From the NCBI RefSeq assembly GCF_963082655.1, contig NC_081555.1:19774378-19838377 (forward strand): a stretch of DNA of 64,000 bases, read 5' to 3'. A program made the position numbers and the translations under genes. The notes beneath the pieces were generated by a model. It made no database searches. It was not told where the DNA came from and was given only the letters and a program-made list of their open reading frames with translations. Source of the stretch: Stomoxys calcitrans. Taxonomy: Eukaryota > Arthropoda > Insecta > Diptera > Muscidae. Shown here piece after piece: positions 46,405 through 57,886 of the stretch (positions are counted from its first letter, which is position 1; every line of letters begins with the position of its first letter).

Positions 46405-46492
46405 TCTTCCATGTCTACCTATGACGACGAACGCCTATATTCGATTCCTCACGAGAACATCGCAACAAATTTTCAGTGGTGTTTAGCCCCCA
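46405..46492 (+). mobile_element. SINE1 proximal scrap
   Basis: CATGTCTACCTATGACGACG, GAACGCCTATATTCGATTCC and TTTTCAGTGGTGTTTAGCCC: worn B-box and body sequence, in reverse of the natural order relative to the distal piece just upstream. Confidence 0.6.
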
Positions 46493-46544
46493 CAACAACG
46501 ATCTTGCGATCGATACCCACCGGAGGTTTTTGTTTTTATACCAT

Positions 46545-48141
46545 ACACTACCACTGTGCTACAGGGTATTATAACTTAGTGCATATGTTTGTAACACCCA
46601 AAAGGAAGAGAGATAGACCCATTGATAAGTATACCGATCGACTTGGAATCACTTTCTGATTCGATTTAGCTATGTCCGTCTGTCTGTCCATCCGTCTGTC
46701 TGTCTGTCCGTCTGTCCATATTAATTTGTGTACAAACTACAGGTCGCAATTTTCATCCGATCGTCTTCAAATTTGGTATGGACATATTTTTCGGCCTAGA
46801 GATGAAGCCTAGTGAAATTGAAAAAATCGGTTCAGATTTGGATATAGCTCCCATATATATGTTCGTCCGATTTGCAGTAATACAGCAATAAAATGGTCAT
46901 TTGTTGAGCGATTCTCTTGAAATTTGGTAGGAAGGATTTTCTTATGACTCTCGATATTATGGGTAAATTTCATAGAAATCGGTTTAGATTTGGATATAGC
47001 TCCCTTATATATGTTCGTCCGATTTCCAGTAATACAGAAATAAAATGGTCACTTGTTAACCGATTCTCTCGAAATTTTGCAAAAAGGATTTTCTTAAGGC
47101 TCTCAATATTACTGGTGAATTTCATAAAAATAGGTTCAGATTTGGATATAGCTCCTATATATATGTTCGTCCGATTTGGAGTAATACAGCAATAAAATGG
47201 TCATTTATAGAGCGATTCTCTTGAAATTTGGTACGAAGGATTTTCTTACGGCTCTCAATATTACTGGTGAATTTCATAAAAATAGGTTCAGATTTGGATA
47301 TAGCACCCATATATATGTTCGTCCGATTTGTAGTAATACAGCAATAAAATGGTCATTTGTTGAAAGATTCTCTAGAAATTTGGCGGAAGGGATTTTCTTA
47401 TGACTCTCAATATTACTGGTGAATTTCATACAAATCGGTTCAGATTTGGATATAGCTTCCATATATATGTTCGTCCGATTTGGAGTAATACAGCAATAAA
47501 ATGGTCATTTGTTAACCGATTCTTTCGAAATTTTGCAGAAAGGATTTTCTTATGACTCTCAATATTACGGGTAAGTTTCATAAAAATCGGTTCAGATTTG
47601 GATATATCTCCCTTATATATGTTCGTCCGATTTGCAGTAATAGAGCAATAAAAAAGTCATTTGTTAACCGATTCTATCGAAATTCGACAGGAAGGAATTT
47701 CTTATGACTCTCGATGTGACTGGTGAATTTCATACAAATCGGTTCAGATTTAGATATAGCCCTCATACATATTGGGTTGCCCAAAAAGTAATTGCGGATT
47801 TTTTTAAAAGAAAGTAAATGCATTTTTAATAAAACTTAGAATGAACTTTAATCAAATATACTTTTTTACACTTTTTTTCTAAAGCAAGCTAAAAGTCACA
47901 GCTGATAACTGACAGAAGAAAGAATGCAATTACAGAGTCACAAGCTGTGAAAAAATTTGTCAACGCCGACTATATGAAAAATCCGCAATTACTTATTGGG
48001 CAACCCAATTTATCGCCCGAGTTTCACTCGTAGAATTTGGTTCAAAATTAGATGTAGCCCCCCTTTCGTGTTAATAGGCTAGGTGTAGGGTATTATAAAG
48101 TCGGCACCGCCCGACTTTTGCCGTTCCTTACTGGTTTTTTT
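46545..48141 (-). mobile_element. B4: complete B element, minus
   Basis: Right end CTACCACTGTGCTACAGGGT, the conserved block, (GTCY)n at 46675-46725, then repeats with AAATGGTCA at 46891, 47043, 47194, 47347 and 47499 (spacing 151-153). A MITE (47771-48012) follows. The left end is GGTGTAGGGTATTATAAA, GTCGGCACCGCCCGACTTTT and CCTTACTGGTTTTTT. It has all parts: a good reference copy. Open frames of about 60-95 codons are repeat artefacts. Confidence 0.9.
47771..48012 (-). mobile_element. MITE copy 9, in B4
   Basis: About 242 bp, minus orientation, with an intact left repeat. The right repeat carries ACTTATTGGG instead of ACTTTTTGGG. Nested in B4 between the repeats and the left end. Confidence 0.95.
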
Positions 48142-49039
48142 TCTGCTGTGGTATAACAATGGGAAAAATTTGTCTAAGTGAGTCGCATTTATGACTGCCT
48201 CTATAAACTAAACTGGCTTCTCACAATGCTGACAACATTAAAGGGGTATTCAGCCATTTAAAATGTTTATACTAAATGGTGTCTCTATGAGGCCGCCCTT
48301 CCAACTCTACAAAAAAATCCTAATATTTTGCTCAAGAAGTAACCCCGTTTTCAATAAAATGTCACATTCCCTTTAATTCCTGAAAACCCCCTCCTTCAAC
48401 CCCCTTTATTTACATATCACGAATAGATATCTATTCATCTCAGTTTATCTTAACTATCAATCTTTCAATGTCAATTTGAACAATTTTATACAAAAAAGTT
48501 GGTTATGGCCCTCTAATGGAACAAATGGTATACAAATTCCTGGCAGTAGCTCGCTGTCACTCAAAAACACAGAGCAATATTGAGTTTTCAGTGGATGTCA
48601 AAAGATGAACGAACACGTGTTTGCCACTCCAGGCTGATGTTTTGCAGCGGCAAATGAAAATTCGGTGTGAGTGAGTGTGTGTGTGTGTGTGTGCACCACC
48701 AAATCTCCATTGGTAGGGCATATTTTTTTCCTGCTTCCCATGTCAGTGTCCACAAAAACCGACAGACATACAGACAGGTCACGTGTAGGTAGATTTAAAA
48801 GCAATAAATCGTGCATTCAGTTTTTATGTGAATATGTTGAACACTTTGCTGTCTTCAGCTTGTATTTTTTTCAAAATTCTCATGGCCTTGCAGAGAGAAA
48901 GGGAGGGAGAGAGAGAGAAGAATCATTGGCTTTGTTTTTACTTTGCAATTGGCTACTGCTGCCGTAACAATATATAAGCAGTTGTGTATACGACCCCAGG
49001 TACCCTATACTATGGGTGTGCTGTCGCTGTGAGTTACAA
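48142..49039. other. Unique-looking sequence, no recognisable gene
   Basis: A (TG)n run lies at 48675-48693 and a GAGAGA-rich patch at 48900-48920. The overlapping open frames on both strands around 48588-49149 are low-complexity and share no domain with anything I know. Confidence 0.5.
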
Positions 49040-49330
49040 AGTGCCGAAGGCTTTTTCGAACCATGCGAATGGTTATCAGGCTCTGCTGGGTGCCTCACCA
49101 ATAAGATTAGTCGGAAAAGAATTAGCCGACGAGCTGGCCAGGAATGCATTGCTGTTGAGCTAAAATCACATTAGGGAATAAGAAAGCCCTCCCCTGTATG
49201 AGCGCCTTGGTTAAGTAGACGCCCTGTATGATGACCGCGCAAATGAGGCGTGGCCTGATGCTGAGATTTGCAAAGTGCCCAAGGCCTTGTGGCCATGTAT
49301 TTCGCAGATAGGACGTCTCTAATGACGAGA
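49040..49330 (+). pseudogene. NL2: RNase H C-terminal relic
   Basis: Plus strand: LVGKELADELARNALLLS, the end of an RNase H domain (G-x-E-x-AD), then after frameshifts a WPDAEICKV ... KALWPCISQ stretch resembling the linker after RNase H in I/LOA/R1-like elements. No RT part. It lies immediately before NL3 and may be a separate insertion. Confidence 0.62.
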
Positions 49331-49517
49331 ACCTAAGCCTAAGCCTTGAATCTAAGAGCTAGAAGAAAGTTGGCCCAGGAGTCTTACAAGTACCTATTCT
49401 GGGTCTATACCTATGAAAAGTAACTCAAGTTAAGCACGCCAATCTTTGTCTACTTGCGATTTCGCAATAAAGGAGAGTAAGACGAGAAGGTCTTAATCAA
49501 ACCATGCCCAACTAAGA

Positions 49518-51830
49518 CAGGATTGACATGGCTTTTAACCGGCCATGAGTTCGAGAAGGTCCAGAGACTGGCCTGCGTCGGGATCACAAGGGCACTGAGA
49601 TCCGTACCACCGGCAGGCCTTGAGGCGATGCTGGATACACAGCCTATTGAGGCCTATATTTGGAAATGCGCCGCCAGGGTCGCGCTTAGGCAAAGAGAGA
49701 GCTCGGCCTGCTGAAGAAGGATGGTTGCGGCCACAGTTCGATTCTGGGTGTTATGGACGCGGAGGGTAGACTGAGGAGGAGTTCCGACTACCTGGCACCA
49801 GTGCCGACTGGAGTGAGGGTATTCGCAATTCGATTTCCTGAGAGGGACGAATGGAGGGCAAATGCTGTACTTGAGGAGGATGGGACATCGATCTACACAG
49901 ATGGCTTCAAAATGGAGAGAGTGACTGTATTGGGGATCTACTCTGATGCACTCAACATCAGTATGTCTCTGAGACTGCAGGACGAGTGTACGGTCTTTCA
50001 GGCAGAGGTCTGCGCCTATATAGTGGCCGCAAGAGAAATTCCGGTAAGGGACTTACCGCCCTCGAAACTCAAAATTTATGTGGACAGTGTGGCGGTGCTC
50101 AAGGCTTTAGGGTCGAGTATGGCGAGGTCGAGATGCATGGCGGATTGTTTGGAGTCCCTAGATAGGCTTCGGGCCCACGATGTGACGGTGACATGGGTTT
50201 CTGGGCATGCGGAGGGTAGACTGAGGAGGAGTTCCGACTACCTGGCACCAGTGACGACTGGAGTGAGGGTATTCGCAATTCGATTTCCTGAGAGGGACGA
50301 ATGGAGGGCAAATGCTGTACTTGAGGAGGATGGGACATCGATCTACACAGATGGCTTCAAAATGGAGAGAGTGACAGTATTGGAGATCTACTCTGATGCA
50401 CTCAACATCAGTATGTCTCTGAGACTGCAGGACGAGTGTACGGTCTTTCAGGCAGAGGTCTGTGCCTATGTAGTGGCCGCAAGAGAAATTATGGTGAGGG
50501 ACTTACCGCCCTCGAAACTCAAAACTTATGTGGACAGTGTGGCGGCGCCCAAGGCTTTAGGGTCGAGTATGGCGAGGTCGAGATGCATGGCGGATTGTTT
50601 GGAGTCCCTAGATAGGCTTCGGGCCCACGATGTGACGCTGACATGGGTTTCTGGGCATGCGGAGGGTAGACTGAGGAGGATCTCCGACTACCTGTCACCA
50701 GTGCCGACTGGAGTGAGAGCATTCGCGATTCGATTTCCTGAGAGAGGCGAATGGAGGACGAATGGAGGGTGCATGGTTTACTTGAGGAGGATGGGACATC
50801 GATCTACACAAATGGCTTCAAAATGGAGCCAGTGACAGCATTGGGGATCTACTCTGATGCACTCAATATCAGTATGTCTCTGAGACTGCCGGACGAGTGT
50901 ACGGTCTTTCAGGCAGATATCTGTGCCTTTGTAGTGGCCGCAAGAGAAATTCCGGTAAGGGACTTACCGCCCTCGAAGCTCAAAATGTATGTGAACAGTG
51001 TGGCGGCGCTCAAGGCTTTAGGGTCGAGAATGGCGAGGTTGAGATGCGTGACGGATTGTTTGGAGTCCCTAGATAGGCTCCGGGCCCACGATGTGACGCT
51101 GACATGGATTTCTGGGCATGAGGGGATTCCAGGAAATGAGAGGGCAGGTGAGTGCGCCAGGCGGATCAGTCATCGGTCTTGCCTACGTGCCATTTGTCGA
51201 GCTACTAAACACTGTAGAGAGGGTGGTCAGAGCGGCGTCGGTGGTGAGGTGGGACTCGCTGAAAGGTTGTCGGACTGCAAAGACGCTATGGCCAGTCATA
51301 GAGCAGAGGAGGACGAGGGAGTGCCTGGCTTTCGATAAGAGGTCGATGAGTACCTTGACAGGGGTCATAACCGGACACTGCGCCACAGGCCCCATGGCGG
51401 CGGGCATGGGGATACCCCACAATGACTTCTGTAGAAGTTTCCTCGATGAAGATGGAGAGGAGATTATTGACCATTTGATGTGTTTTTGTCTGGGTCTGCA
51501 GGGACGTAGGCTCTCCTTTCTGGGGAGCCGTTTTTTCTATGATCTGGGTGAACTTGCGAACTTAACTCTGGTATGTCTCCTGAAGTTTGTTGAAGGAATA
51601 GGCAGGTTCCGAAGGGGGGTGCCTTAAGCTCCGGCGTAAGCACATCCTCGCTTGCGTGGAGATGGACGTTTCTTCACCCCCACTCGGGTTTTCCATTCCT
51701 ACTGTATTTCTTTTATTTGTATATAACCTTTAGCCCAAGGTCTCACATTTTGTTTCTCTTCTTTTTCTCTCTCTAGGGTACCACAATGGGCCAAACTGGC
51801 CTCCGAGTGAACTCACCTAACCAGCCATGA
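49518..51830 (+). pseudogene. NL3: non-LTR element with triplicated RNase H
   Basis: Starts with an RT thumb piece (KVQRLACVGITRALRSVPPA; GLEAMLDTQPIEAYI), a stop at 49711, then three tandem RNase H units: 450-bp period, with GCGGAGGGTAGAC at 49759, 50209 and 50659. The third unit runs into the genuine C-terminal part: LTWISGHEGIPGNERAGE, then in another frame VIGLAYVPFVELLNTVERVV and a zinc-type region around HLMCFCLG (51475-51500). A stop falls at 51627 and a probable 3' untranslated part runs to about 51830. Frameshifts near 50751 and 51130. 5' truncated and not functional as a whole. Confidence 0.86.
49753..50835 (+). CDS. 360-codon open frame: tandem RNase H domains
   Basis: A continuous frame over two complete RNase H units and part of a third. 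Acids of the first unit: D50 (IYTDG), E85 (FQAEV), D111 (YVDSV), and H152 (VSGHAE). The second unit repeats them 150 residues later (D200, E235, D261). RNase H degrades RNA in RNA-DNA hybrids during target-primed reverse transcription. Here there is no RT upstream in frame and no promoter evidence, so I think the open frame survives because the repeat is young and 450 is a multiple of three, not because it is a gene. Low confidence that it is translated. Confidence 0.35.
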   Translation: MDAEGRLRRSSDYLAPVPTGVRVFAIRFPERDEWRANAVLEEDGTSIYTDGFKMERVTVLGIYSDALNISMSLRLQDECTVFQAEVCAYIVAAREIPVRDLPPSKLKIYVDSVAVLKALGSSMARSRCMADCLESLDRLRAHDVTVTWVSGHAEGRLRRSSDYLAPVTTGVRVFAIRFPERDEWRANAVLEEDGTSIYTDGFKMERVTVLEIYSDALNISMSLRLQDECTVFQAEVCAYVVAAREIMVRDLPPSKLKTYVDSVAAPKALGSSMARSRCMADCLESLDRLRAHDVTLTWVSGHAEGRLRRISDYLSPVPTGVRAFAIRFPERGEWRTNGGCMVYLRRMGHRSTQMASKWSQ

Positions 51831-51904
51831 ATGAAGCAGTGTTGCTTCTGATGAACAGACGACACATTCCTTTGGGTAAGGAAGTATTAATAGATGCTTC
51901 GTCG

Positions 51905-51962
51905 GAGGCCACCGTAGCGCAGTGTTTAGCATGTCCGCCTATGACGCTGAACGCCTTATAGG
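51905..51962 (+). mobile_element. SINE1 tRNA-like head
   Basis: GGAGGCCACCGTAGCGCAGT, TTAGCATGTCCGCC and ATGACGCTGAACGCC. It stops just before the B box. Confidence 0.75.
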
Positions 51963-52495
51963 GAACACATAAGTCTTACAGCGAACATAAAATCTGTAGC
52001 CGACCAATTCCCCATTTAAAATTTGTTTCTTTTTTTTTCTCCATCAATTAACAGTCATTTTCAAAACGCAATTTTTCGATATAACAAATGCGTCATTTAT
52101 GGCACACGTTTTTCGTTTTATGACTGCTTTGTTAATAAACCAAGGAATACATTCAGGCGCCTCAAAATAATTAAAATTTAATGCATACATACTTAAGAAG
52201 CTTTGCAGCAAACATTTTCATGGAATATTTTAATTGATTTTTAAGGCAAAAAATCCCAGACCAAAAATGAAAGTGCAGACTTGCAACGTGCTCCAAAGGT
52301 GTTGATTTTGAAAATTAGTAAATTGTGACTATCCAAGCAAAATTAAGCAAACATTTTTCAAAATTGACAGAAAAACAAAAAGCGACCTAGGGAAAGATTA
52401 AACGAACGAAAGCTATCTATCATGCAAAGGCTGAAGGGAAAACAATGAAAAGCCTGTATCATTTGTAAAATAAAGAAAAATCTCTAAGAAAAGTT
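51963..52495. other. No recognisable gene
   Basis: AT-rich and A-rich, unassigned. Confidence 0.5.
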
Positions 52496-53268
52496 CAGAT
52501 CATTATGGACACGTATGTTGAAGGTTATGGGAGAAGCCATCGTACAAAATTTCAGCCAAATTGAATAATTATTGCGACCTCTAGAGGCTTTAGAAGTCAA
52601 GATCCCAGATCGGTTTATGAGGCAGCTATATCAGGTTATAAATCGATTTAAACCATATTTGGCGCAGTTGTTGGAAGTCATAACAAAACGCGTCATGCAA
52701 AATGCCAGCTAAATGGGATAAAAATTGCGCCCTCTAGAGGCTCAAGAAGTCAAGATCCCAGATCGGTTTATACGACAGCTATATCAGGTTATGGACCGAT
52801 TTAAACCATATTTGGCACAGTTGTTGGAAGTCATAACAAAACACATCTTGCCAAATTTTAGCCAAATCGGATAGGAATTGCGCCCCCTAGAGGCTCAAGA
52901 AGTAAAAACCCCAGATTGGTTAATATGACAGCTGTATCAGGTTATGGACCGATTTCAACCATTGTTAGAAATCATAACAAAACCCATCATGCAAAATTTC
53001 AACCAAATCGAGTAAGAATTGCACCCTCTAGTGGCTCGAGAATTCAAGATTCAAGATCGGTGTATATGGCTGGGGTATCAAAATATGGACCGATATGGTC
53101 CATTTACAATCGGATAGATGGATGGACGTACATGGCTAGATCGACTTAAAATGTCATGATGATCAAGAATATATGGACTTTATTGGTTCTTAGACGAATA
53201 TTTCGAGGAGTTTCAAACAGAATGACGAAATTACCCCAATCATATGGTGGTGGGTATAAAAATTACGT
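52496..53268 (+). mobile_element. A19: A element, left end missing
   Basis: Starts in the left block (TGGACACGTATGTTGAAGG), with four to five 153-bp repeats. The microsatellite is reduced to GGATAGATGGATGGACG. Then CATGGCTAGATCGACTTAAA, and the right end CATATGGTGGTGGGTATAAA. Confidence 0.86.
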
Positions 53269-53484
53269 TAGAATTTGAATAGCCCAAAAAATTTCGACCA
53301 AGGTAGGAATAAATGAACAAAAGTGGGGCATCGCTCTCGAAAGTTTTCGCTTCTACCTCCCTGCTATAGTTTTTGTTTACACCTCAGCACAACGTTTGGC
53401 ACAAGGTGGTACCTTTTTGGGTTTTGCGCGATCTAAAACACCAAATCTAGTGCGAGAAGCACTAAGTTGGCATCACTGATCATT

Positions 53485-55010
53485 CGGGAGACCGTTTATA
53501 GGACCTTACAAGTCTCCGGAGCCCTATGTCATTTACCCCAAGATGTTGCAGGAGGCTTTTGAATCTTTCTCAGACTGGTCTGCTTGTTTTGGGCATGTAT
53601 ATATAAGACTATCCTATGTGCCCCAGTCTTGGAGGAGGGTCAAGTTTGTTTTCTTACCCAAGGCGGGGAGCCTGCCAAATAGTGCGGCCAGGCCGATAAG
53701 TCTTTCTTTTTCTTCATTAGGACACTGAAGAGGATTCTGGATTTGCACATTAGCAACAAGCTGGATGTGTCATACTTCTACGCAAGTCAGCATGCTTACA
53801 CCAGGGGGAGGTCAGTCGACTCCGCTTTACATAGCGTTATTCATCACCTTTAGAGGTCTCTTGAGTACAAGGATTTTACCTTGGCGGCTTTCCTAGACAT
53901 TGAGGGAGACTTTAATAATGCAAATTGATCTGCCGTATAGGCAGCCTTGAGGAACGCAGAAATGGAGGAGGGAGTACTGAATTAGATAAAGACCATGCTT
54001 CTGAATAGGACGATCACCGCGAGCATAGGGGAAACGTCGTTGTGTATGTGTGCCACTAGATGGACGCATTAAGGTGGTGTCATTGCACTGCTCCTATGAG
54101 CATGGTGGTACACCGGTTTCTTGGGGAACTGGGAAAAAAAGGGATCAAGATGCGCACTTATGCGGATGACCTAGTTATTCTTGCAATGGGCAAATTTGTG
54201 ACTACTATGTCGGAGGTGCTTGAAGAAGTATCTTCCTGTGTGGGTTGAGCGTGAAGGCCAGGAATATGGAGTTGGTATTGTTCACACGGAGAGGAAGGAG
54301 AGTTCCCAAGCTTAGGTTTCCTTCTCTGCTTGGTGTGGCACTGGAGCTTTTAGGCTCAGCCACATACCTTGGGGTGGATCTAGAGAGTAAGTTGAACTGG
54401 AATTGTTCACACGGAGAAGAAGCAGAGTTCCCAAGCTAAGGTTTCCTTCTCTGCTTGGAGTGGCACTGGAGCTTTTAGGCTCAGCCACATACCTTGGGGT
54501 GGATCTGGAGAGTAAGTTGAACTGGAATCTCAATATATAATCCAGGATTAAGAAGGCGTTTGCAACACTTTGCTCCCGTCGGGGGCTAGTGGGTAGTAGA
54601 TGACGGTTAAAACCAAGAATGATGCATTGGTTGTACTCTAGAGCTGGAGAACTATCGATGATCGCAACATTCGATATTTTTTGGTGTGGTTGCCACGTCT
54701 GTTGGCCGGTGATGGAGCATGTGCCGCATGAAGGGATGTTGATAGGGTTAACCGAGTGGCCCTAAGATTTATATCTGGTGCCCTGATTACAACCACAAAC
54801 ATGTCTGTTGGCCGGTGATGGAGCATGCGACGCATGTAAGGGAAGTTAATAGGGTTAACCGAGTGGCCCTAATACTCATATCTGGTGCCCTGATTACCCC
54901 CGCAACCATGTCTGTTGGCCGGTGATGGAGCATGCGACGCATGTAAGGGATGTTGGCAGGGTTAACCGAGTGGCCCTAAGATTTAAATATGGTGCCCTGA
55001 TTACCACCGC
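53485..55010 (+). pseudogene. NL4: RT domain relic with internal duplications
   Basis: Reads GPYKSPEPYVIYPKMLQEAF, SYVPQSWRRVKFVFLPKAG, NSAARPISL, then through frameshifts HAYTRG, LAAFLDIEGDF, and the catalytic region MRTYADDLVILAMGK (YADD at about 54156). After that, a ~125-bp segment is duplicated (GTTCCCAAG at 54302 and 54427) and a ~106-bp segment is triplicated (GTTGGCCGG at 54701, 54807 and 54914). It ends abruptly at the D2 satellite. Many stops and frameshifts. An RT of the same broad group as NL3, possibly its missing 5' portion. Confidence 0.83.
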
Positions 55011-55017
55011 AATCACT

Positions 55018-55800
55018 GGATCATCGATGAAATTCTAAATTTTTCGATGGATTCAAGAATTAAGGCCCATTTCCCTCTAGGACGCATAGTTTAGGAGATA
55101 CAGCCATTTTAAGTTTTCCAAGCGAAATTTCGATTTTTAATGGATTTTCGATAAAATTCTGAATTTTTTAATGGAGTCACGAATTAAGGCCCATTTCCCT
55201 CTAGGACGCATAGTTAAGGAGATACAGCCATTTTAAGTTTTAAGAGTAAAATTTAGATTTTTAATGGATTTTCAATAAAATTCGGAGTTTTTTGATGGAG
55301 TCACAAATTAATGCCCATTTACCTCTAGGATGCATGGTTTAGGAGATATAGCCATTTTAAGTTTTCCAAGTGAAATTTCGATTTTTAATGGATTTTTGAT
55401 GAAATTCCGAATTTTTTGATGGAGTCACGAATTAAGGCCCATTTCATTGTAGGACGCATAGTTTAGGAGATACAGCCATTTTTAATTTTCTAAGTGAAAT
55501 TCAAGAATTAAAGCCCATTTCCTTCTAGGATGCATAGTTTAGGAGATATAGCCATTTAAAATTTTCTAAGTGAAATTTAAAATTTTAATGGATTTTCGAG
55601 GAAATTCTGAATTTTTTGATAGAGTTACGAATTAAGGCCCATTTCCCTCTAGGACGCATAGTTTAGGAGATACAGCCATTTTAAATTTTCCAAGTGAAAT
55701 TTTAAATTTTAATCGATTTTCGAGGAATTTCTGAATTTTTTGATAGAGTCACGAATTAGCGCCAATTTCGCATAGTTTAGGAGATACGAAATTCAAATTT
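55018..55800 (-). repeat. D2: 124-bp satellite array, minus
   Basis: Reverse complement of D1. CTAGGA-type landmarks lie at 55077, 55201, 55325, 55449, 55525 and 55649: 124-bp steps with one deletion step of 76. About seven worn units, more diverged than D1. It directly follows NL4 and precedes a SINE1. Confidence 0.92.
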
Positions 55801-56106
55801 TGCCCCATAATGTTCCACTAAGGAACAGAGGCAAACTTCTCACATAACAAAGAGTGCAGTCCGATTCAAGTTTAAGCTCAATGGTAAGGGGTCTCCTTTT
55901 TATAGCCGAGTCTGGGGTGCCGCAATGCGACACCTCTTTGGGGAAAAGTTTTCACCCGGCATAGTACCTCACAAATCTTGCCCCCTTTAGGAGGGCAAAA
56001 CCATCGATGAAAATTTTTTGTGATGGTCTCACCAAAATTCGAACCCAGGCTTTCAACGTCATAGGCGGACATGCTAACGTTTGCTTTACGGTGGCCTTCT
56101 GAATTT
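55801..56106 (-). mobile_element. SINE1, near full length, minus
   Basis: On the minus strand: AAGGCCACCGTAAAGC and GTTAGCATGTCCGCC (A box), GCCTGGGTTCGAATTTTGG (B box), body TTTTCATCGATGG, GTACTATGCCGGGTG, CCAAAGAGGTGTCGCATTGC, CTCGGCTATAAAAAGG and the 3' part TATGTGAGAAGTTTGCC. At ~305 bp it is the longest copy here and a reference for the family. No clear target duplication at its edges. Confidence 0.85.
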
Positions 56107-56339
56107 ACCATACCACCGCTAAACACTGGTCCTTGATGGAGCTTCATCACTAAAAATTTAATTAAGTTCATCAGTGCACTGTTGTTGAGTTAATCCAAGT
56201 CAAAATTTAATTCCATTTTTTGGACGAGATGATTTTTTAGAGTTACTGTAAGCAACACAAATAGCGCTCATATGTCAAAACGTTCTGAGTACGTATAACC
56301 TCAAAAATGTCAAGCTATACGATAGACCTGCCAGTTGGC

Positions 56340-57440
56340 AGATTGCAACACAAGGGTTGTCCAATGCCGAAAAATAAAAGGCAAGCCTTGTAGCCCATCA
56401 CAGAAGACCTCGCAGAGGTACTTTCGCAAGATAACCCTGATTGCGGAAGAACCTCTCTCCCCAGAAAGGAGAGACTGCGAATCGGACAAGAACAGAGCAA
56501 GTGCTCGATAGTCTCCTACTCAGCGTCATCAAGACAACTCCTGCAGAAGTCTTGTGCGGTATTCTCATAGGCGCCGCCATAAGGCCTATGGAATAGTGTC
56601 CTATCTATGTGCTCAGCGACGTCTTATCGACCATCAGTAACTACTTCGTCATCCTCCGGACGAAGTTGTCACCTTAGCGGTCCGGCAAGCACCCTCTGAG
56701 TCCCATCTTGCCAATGACTCCGCTCTGGCCATCTCTTCAACTGTGTTGAGTAGCTCGACAAATGGCACATAGACAAGACCAGTAACTATTGTAGTTCGCC
56801 TGGTGCAGATGAACCCCTCCTGGCGCATTTGTCCGCCCTTTGACTCCCGGTAATCCCTTCATGTCCAGGAACCCATATCAGCGTAGCCCATCTCAGAAGA
56901 CCTCGCAGAGGTACTTTCGCAAGATAACCCAGATTGCGGAAGAACCTCTCTCCCCAGAAAGGAGAGCCTGCGAATCGTACAAGAACAGAGCAAGTGCTCG
57001 ATAGTCTTCTACTCAGCGTCATCAAGACAACTCGTGTAGAAGTCATTGTGCGGTATTTTCATATGCGCCGCCATAAGGCCTATGGAACAGTGTCCGATTA
57101 TGACCCTCTGCCTATGTGCTTAACGACCTCTTATCGACCATCAGTAACTACTTCGTCGTTCCACCGGAAGATAATGGCACCTTAGCGATCCGGCAACCAC
57201 CCGCTGAGTCCCATCTTGCGAATGACTCCGCTCTGGCCATCTCATCAACTGTGTTCAGTAGCTCGACAAATGGCACATAGACAAGACCGGTAACTAGTTC
57301 GCCTGGTCCAGGTGAACCCCTCCTGGCACATTCGTCAGCCCCTTGATTCCCGGTAATCCCCTCATGTCCAGGAACCCATATCAGCGTCACTTCGTGTACC
57401 CGGAGCCTAACCAGGGACTTCATACAATCTGCCACACAGC
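56340..57440 (-). pseudogene. NL5: RNase H to zinc-end relic, partly duplicated
   Basis: Minus strand. From right to left: a RNase H end (VTLIWVPGHEGITGNQGADE), CARRGSPGPGEL, VTGLVYVPFVELLNTVDEMA, then toward the left VLVRFAGSPFWGERFF of the C-terminus. A ~507-bp block occurs twice (CTTATCGACC at 56623 and 57130). The VYVPFVELLNTV stretch also occurs in NL3, so the family is the same or close. Frameshifts throughout. Confidence 0.83.
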
Positions 57441-57549
57441 TCTACCTCACTGCCCTGTACAGTCCGTCATACAGGAAGTACGATGGACTGGGAATGGCGT
57501 CACAACAACACTTAACGGTGACGAACTCTGCTATACATTGCCTCAAGCT

Positions 57550-57884
57550 TTACTCCGGTGGATGAGAGGCTAGCCACAATCCACATAAAAGCCAAATTCT
57601 TCAACACCAGCCATATTTGTGCCCATGCCCCGATGGAAGGCAAGGACGAGCAGACCAAGGATATTCTCTACTAGCGCCTAGAGAGAGAATAAAACCGCTG
57701 TCCTGTCCATGACATTAAAACCGCTCTGAGAGATTTTAATGCGAAGATGGAGAAGGAAGACATCTTTGGTCCAACAGTCGGAAAGTTTAGCCTCCACTAT
57801 ATAACGTCCGATAATAAGTTGAGGCTAACAGATTTCGCCGCGGCAATAAAAAACATGGTAGTTAGCAGCACCATATTTTAACAT
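57550..57884 (+). pseudogene. RTE-type endonuclease fragment
   Basis: Reads FTPVDERLATIHIKAKFF, HICAHAPMEGKDEQTKD, a stop, ERE and another stop, then DIKTALRDFNAKMEKEDIFG, TVGKFSLHYI, LRLTDFAA and NMVVSSTIF. This is the APE-type endonuclease characteristic of RTE-clade non-LTR elements, with the DFNAK region retained. It is a different clade from NL1-NL8. Two in-frame stops. Cut off at 57884 by the left end of B5, with no RT following. Confidence 0.82.
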
Positions 57885-57886
57885 AA

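Noticed and set aside
49753..50835. A genuine multi-RNase H host gene
   Set aside because: The unit is identical in type to retrotransposon RNase H, is flanked by RT thumb and zinc-end relics, and the third copy is frameshifted.
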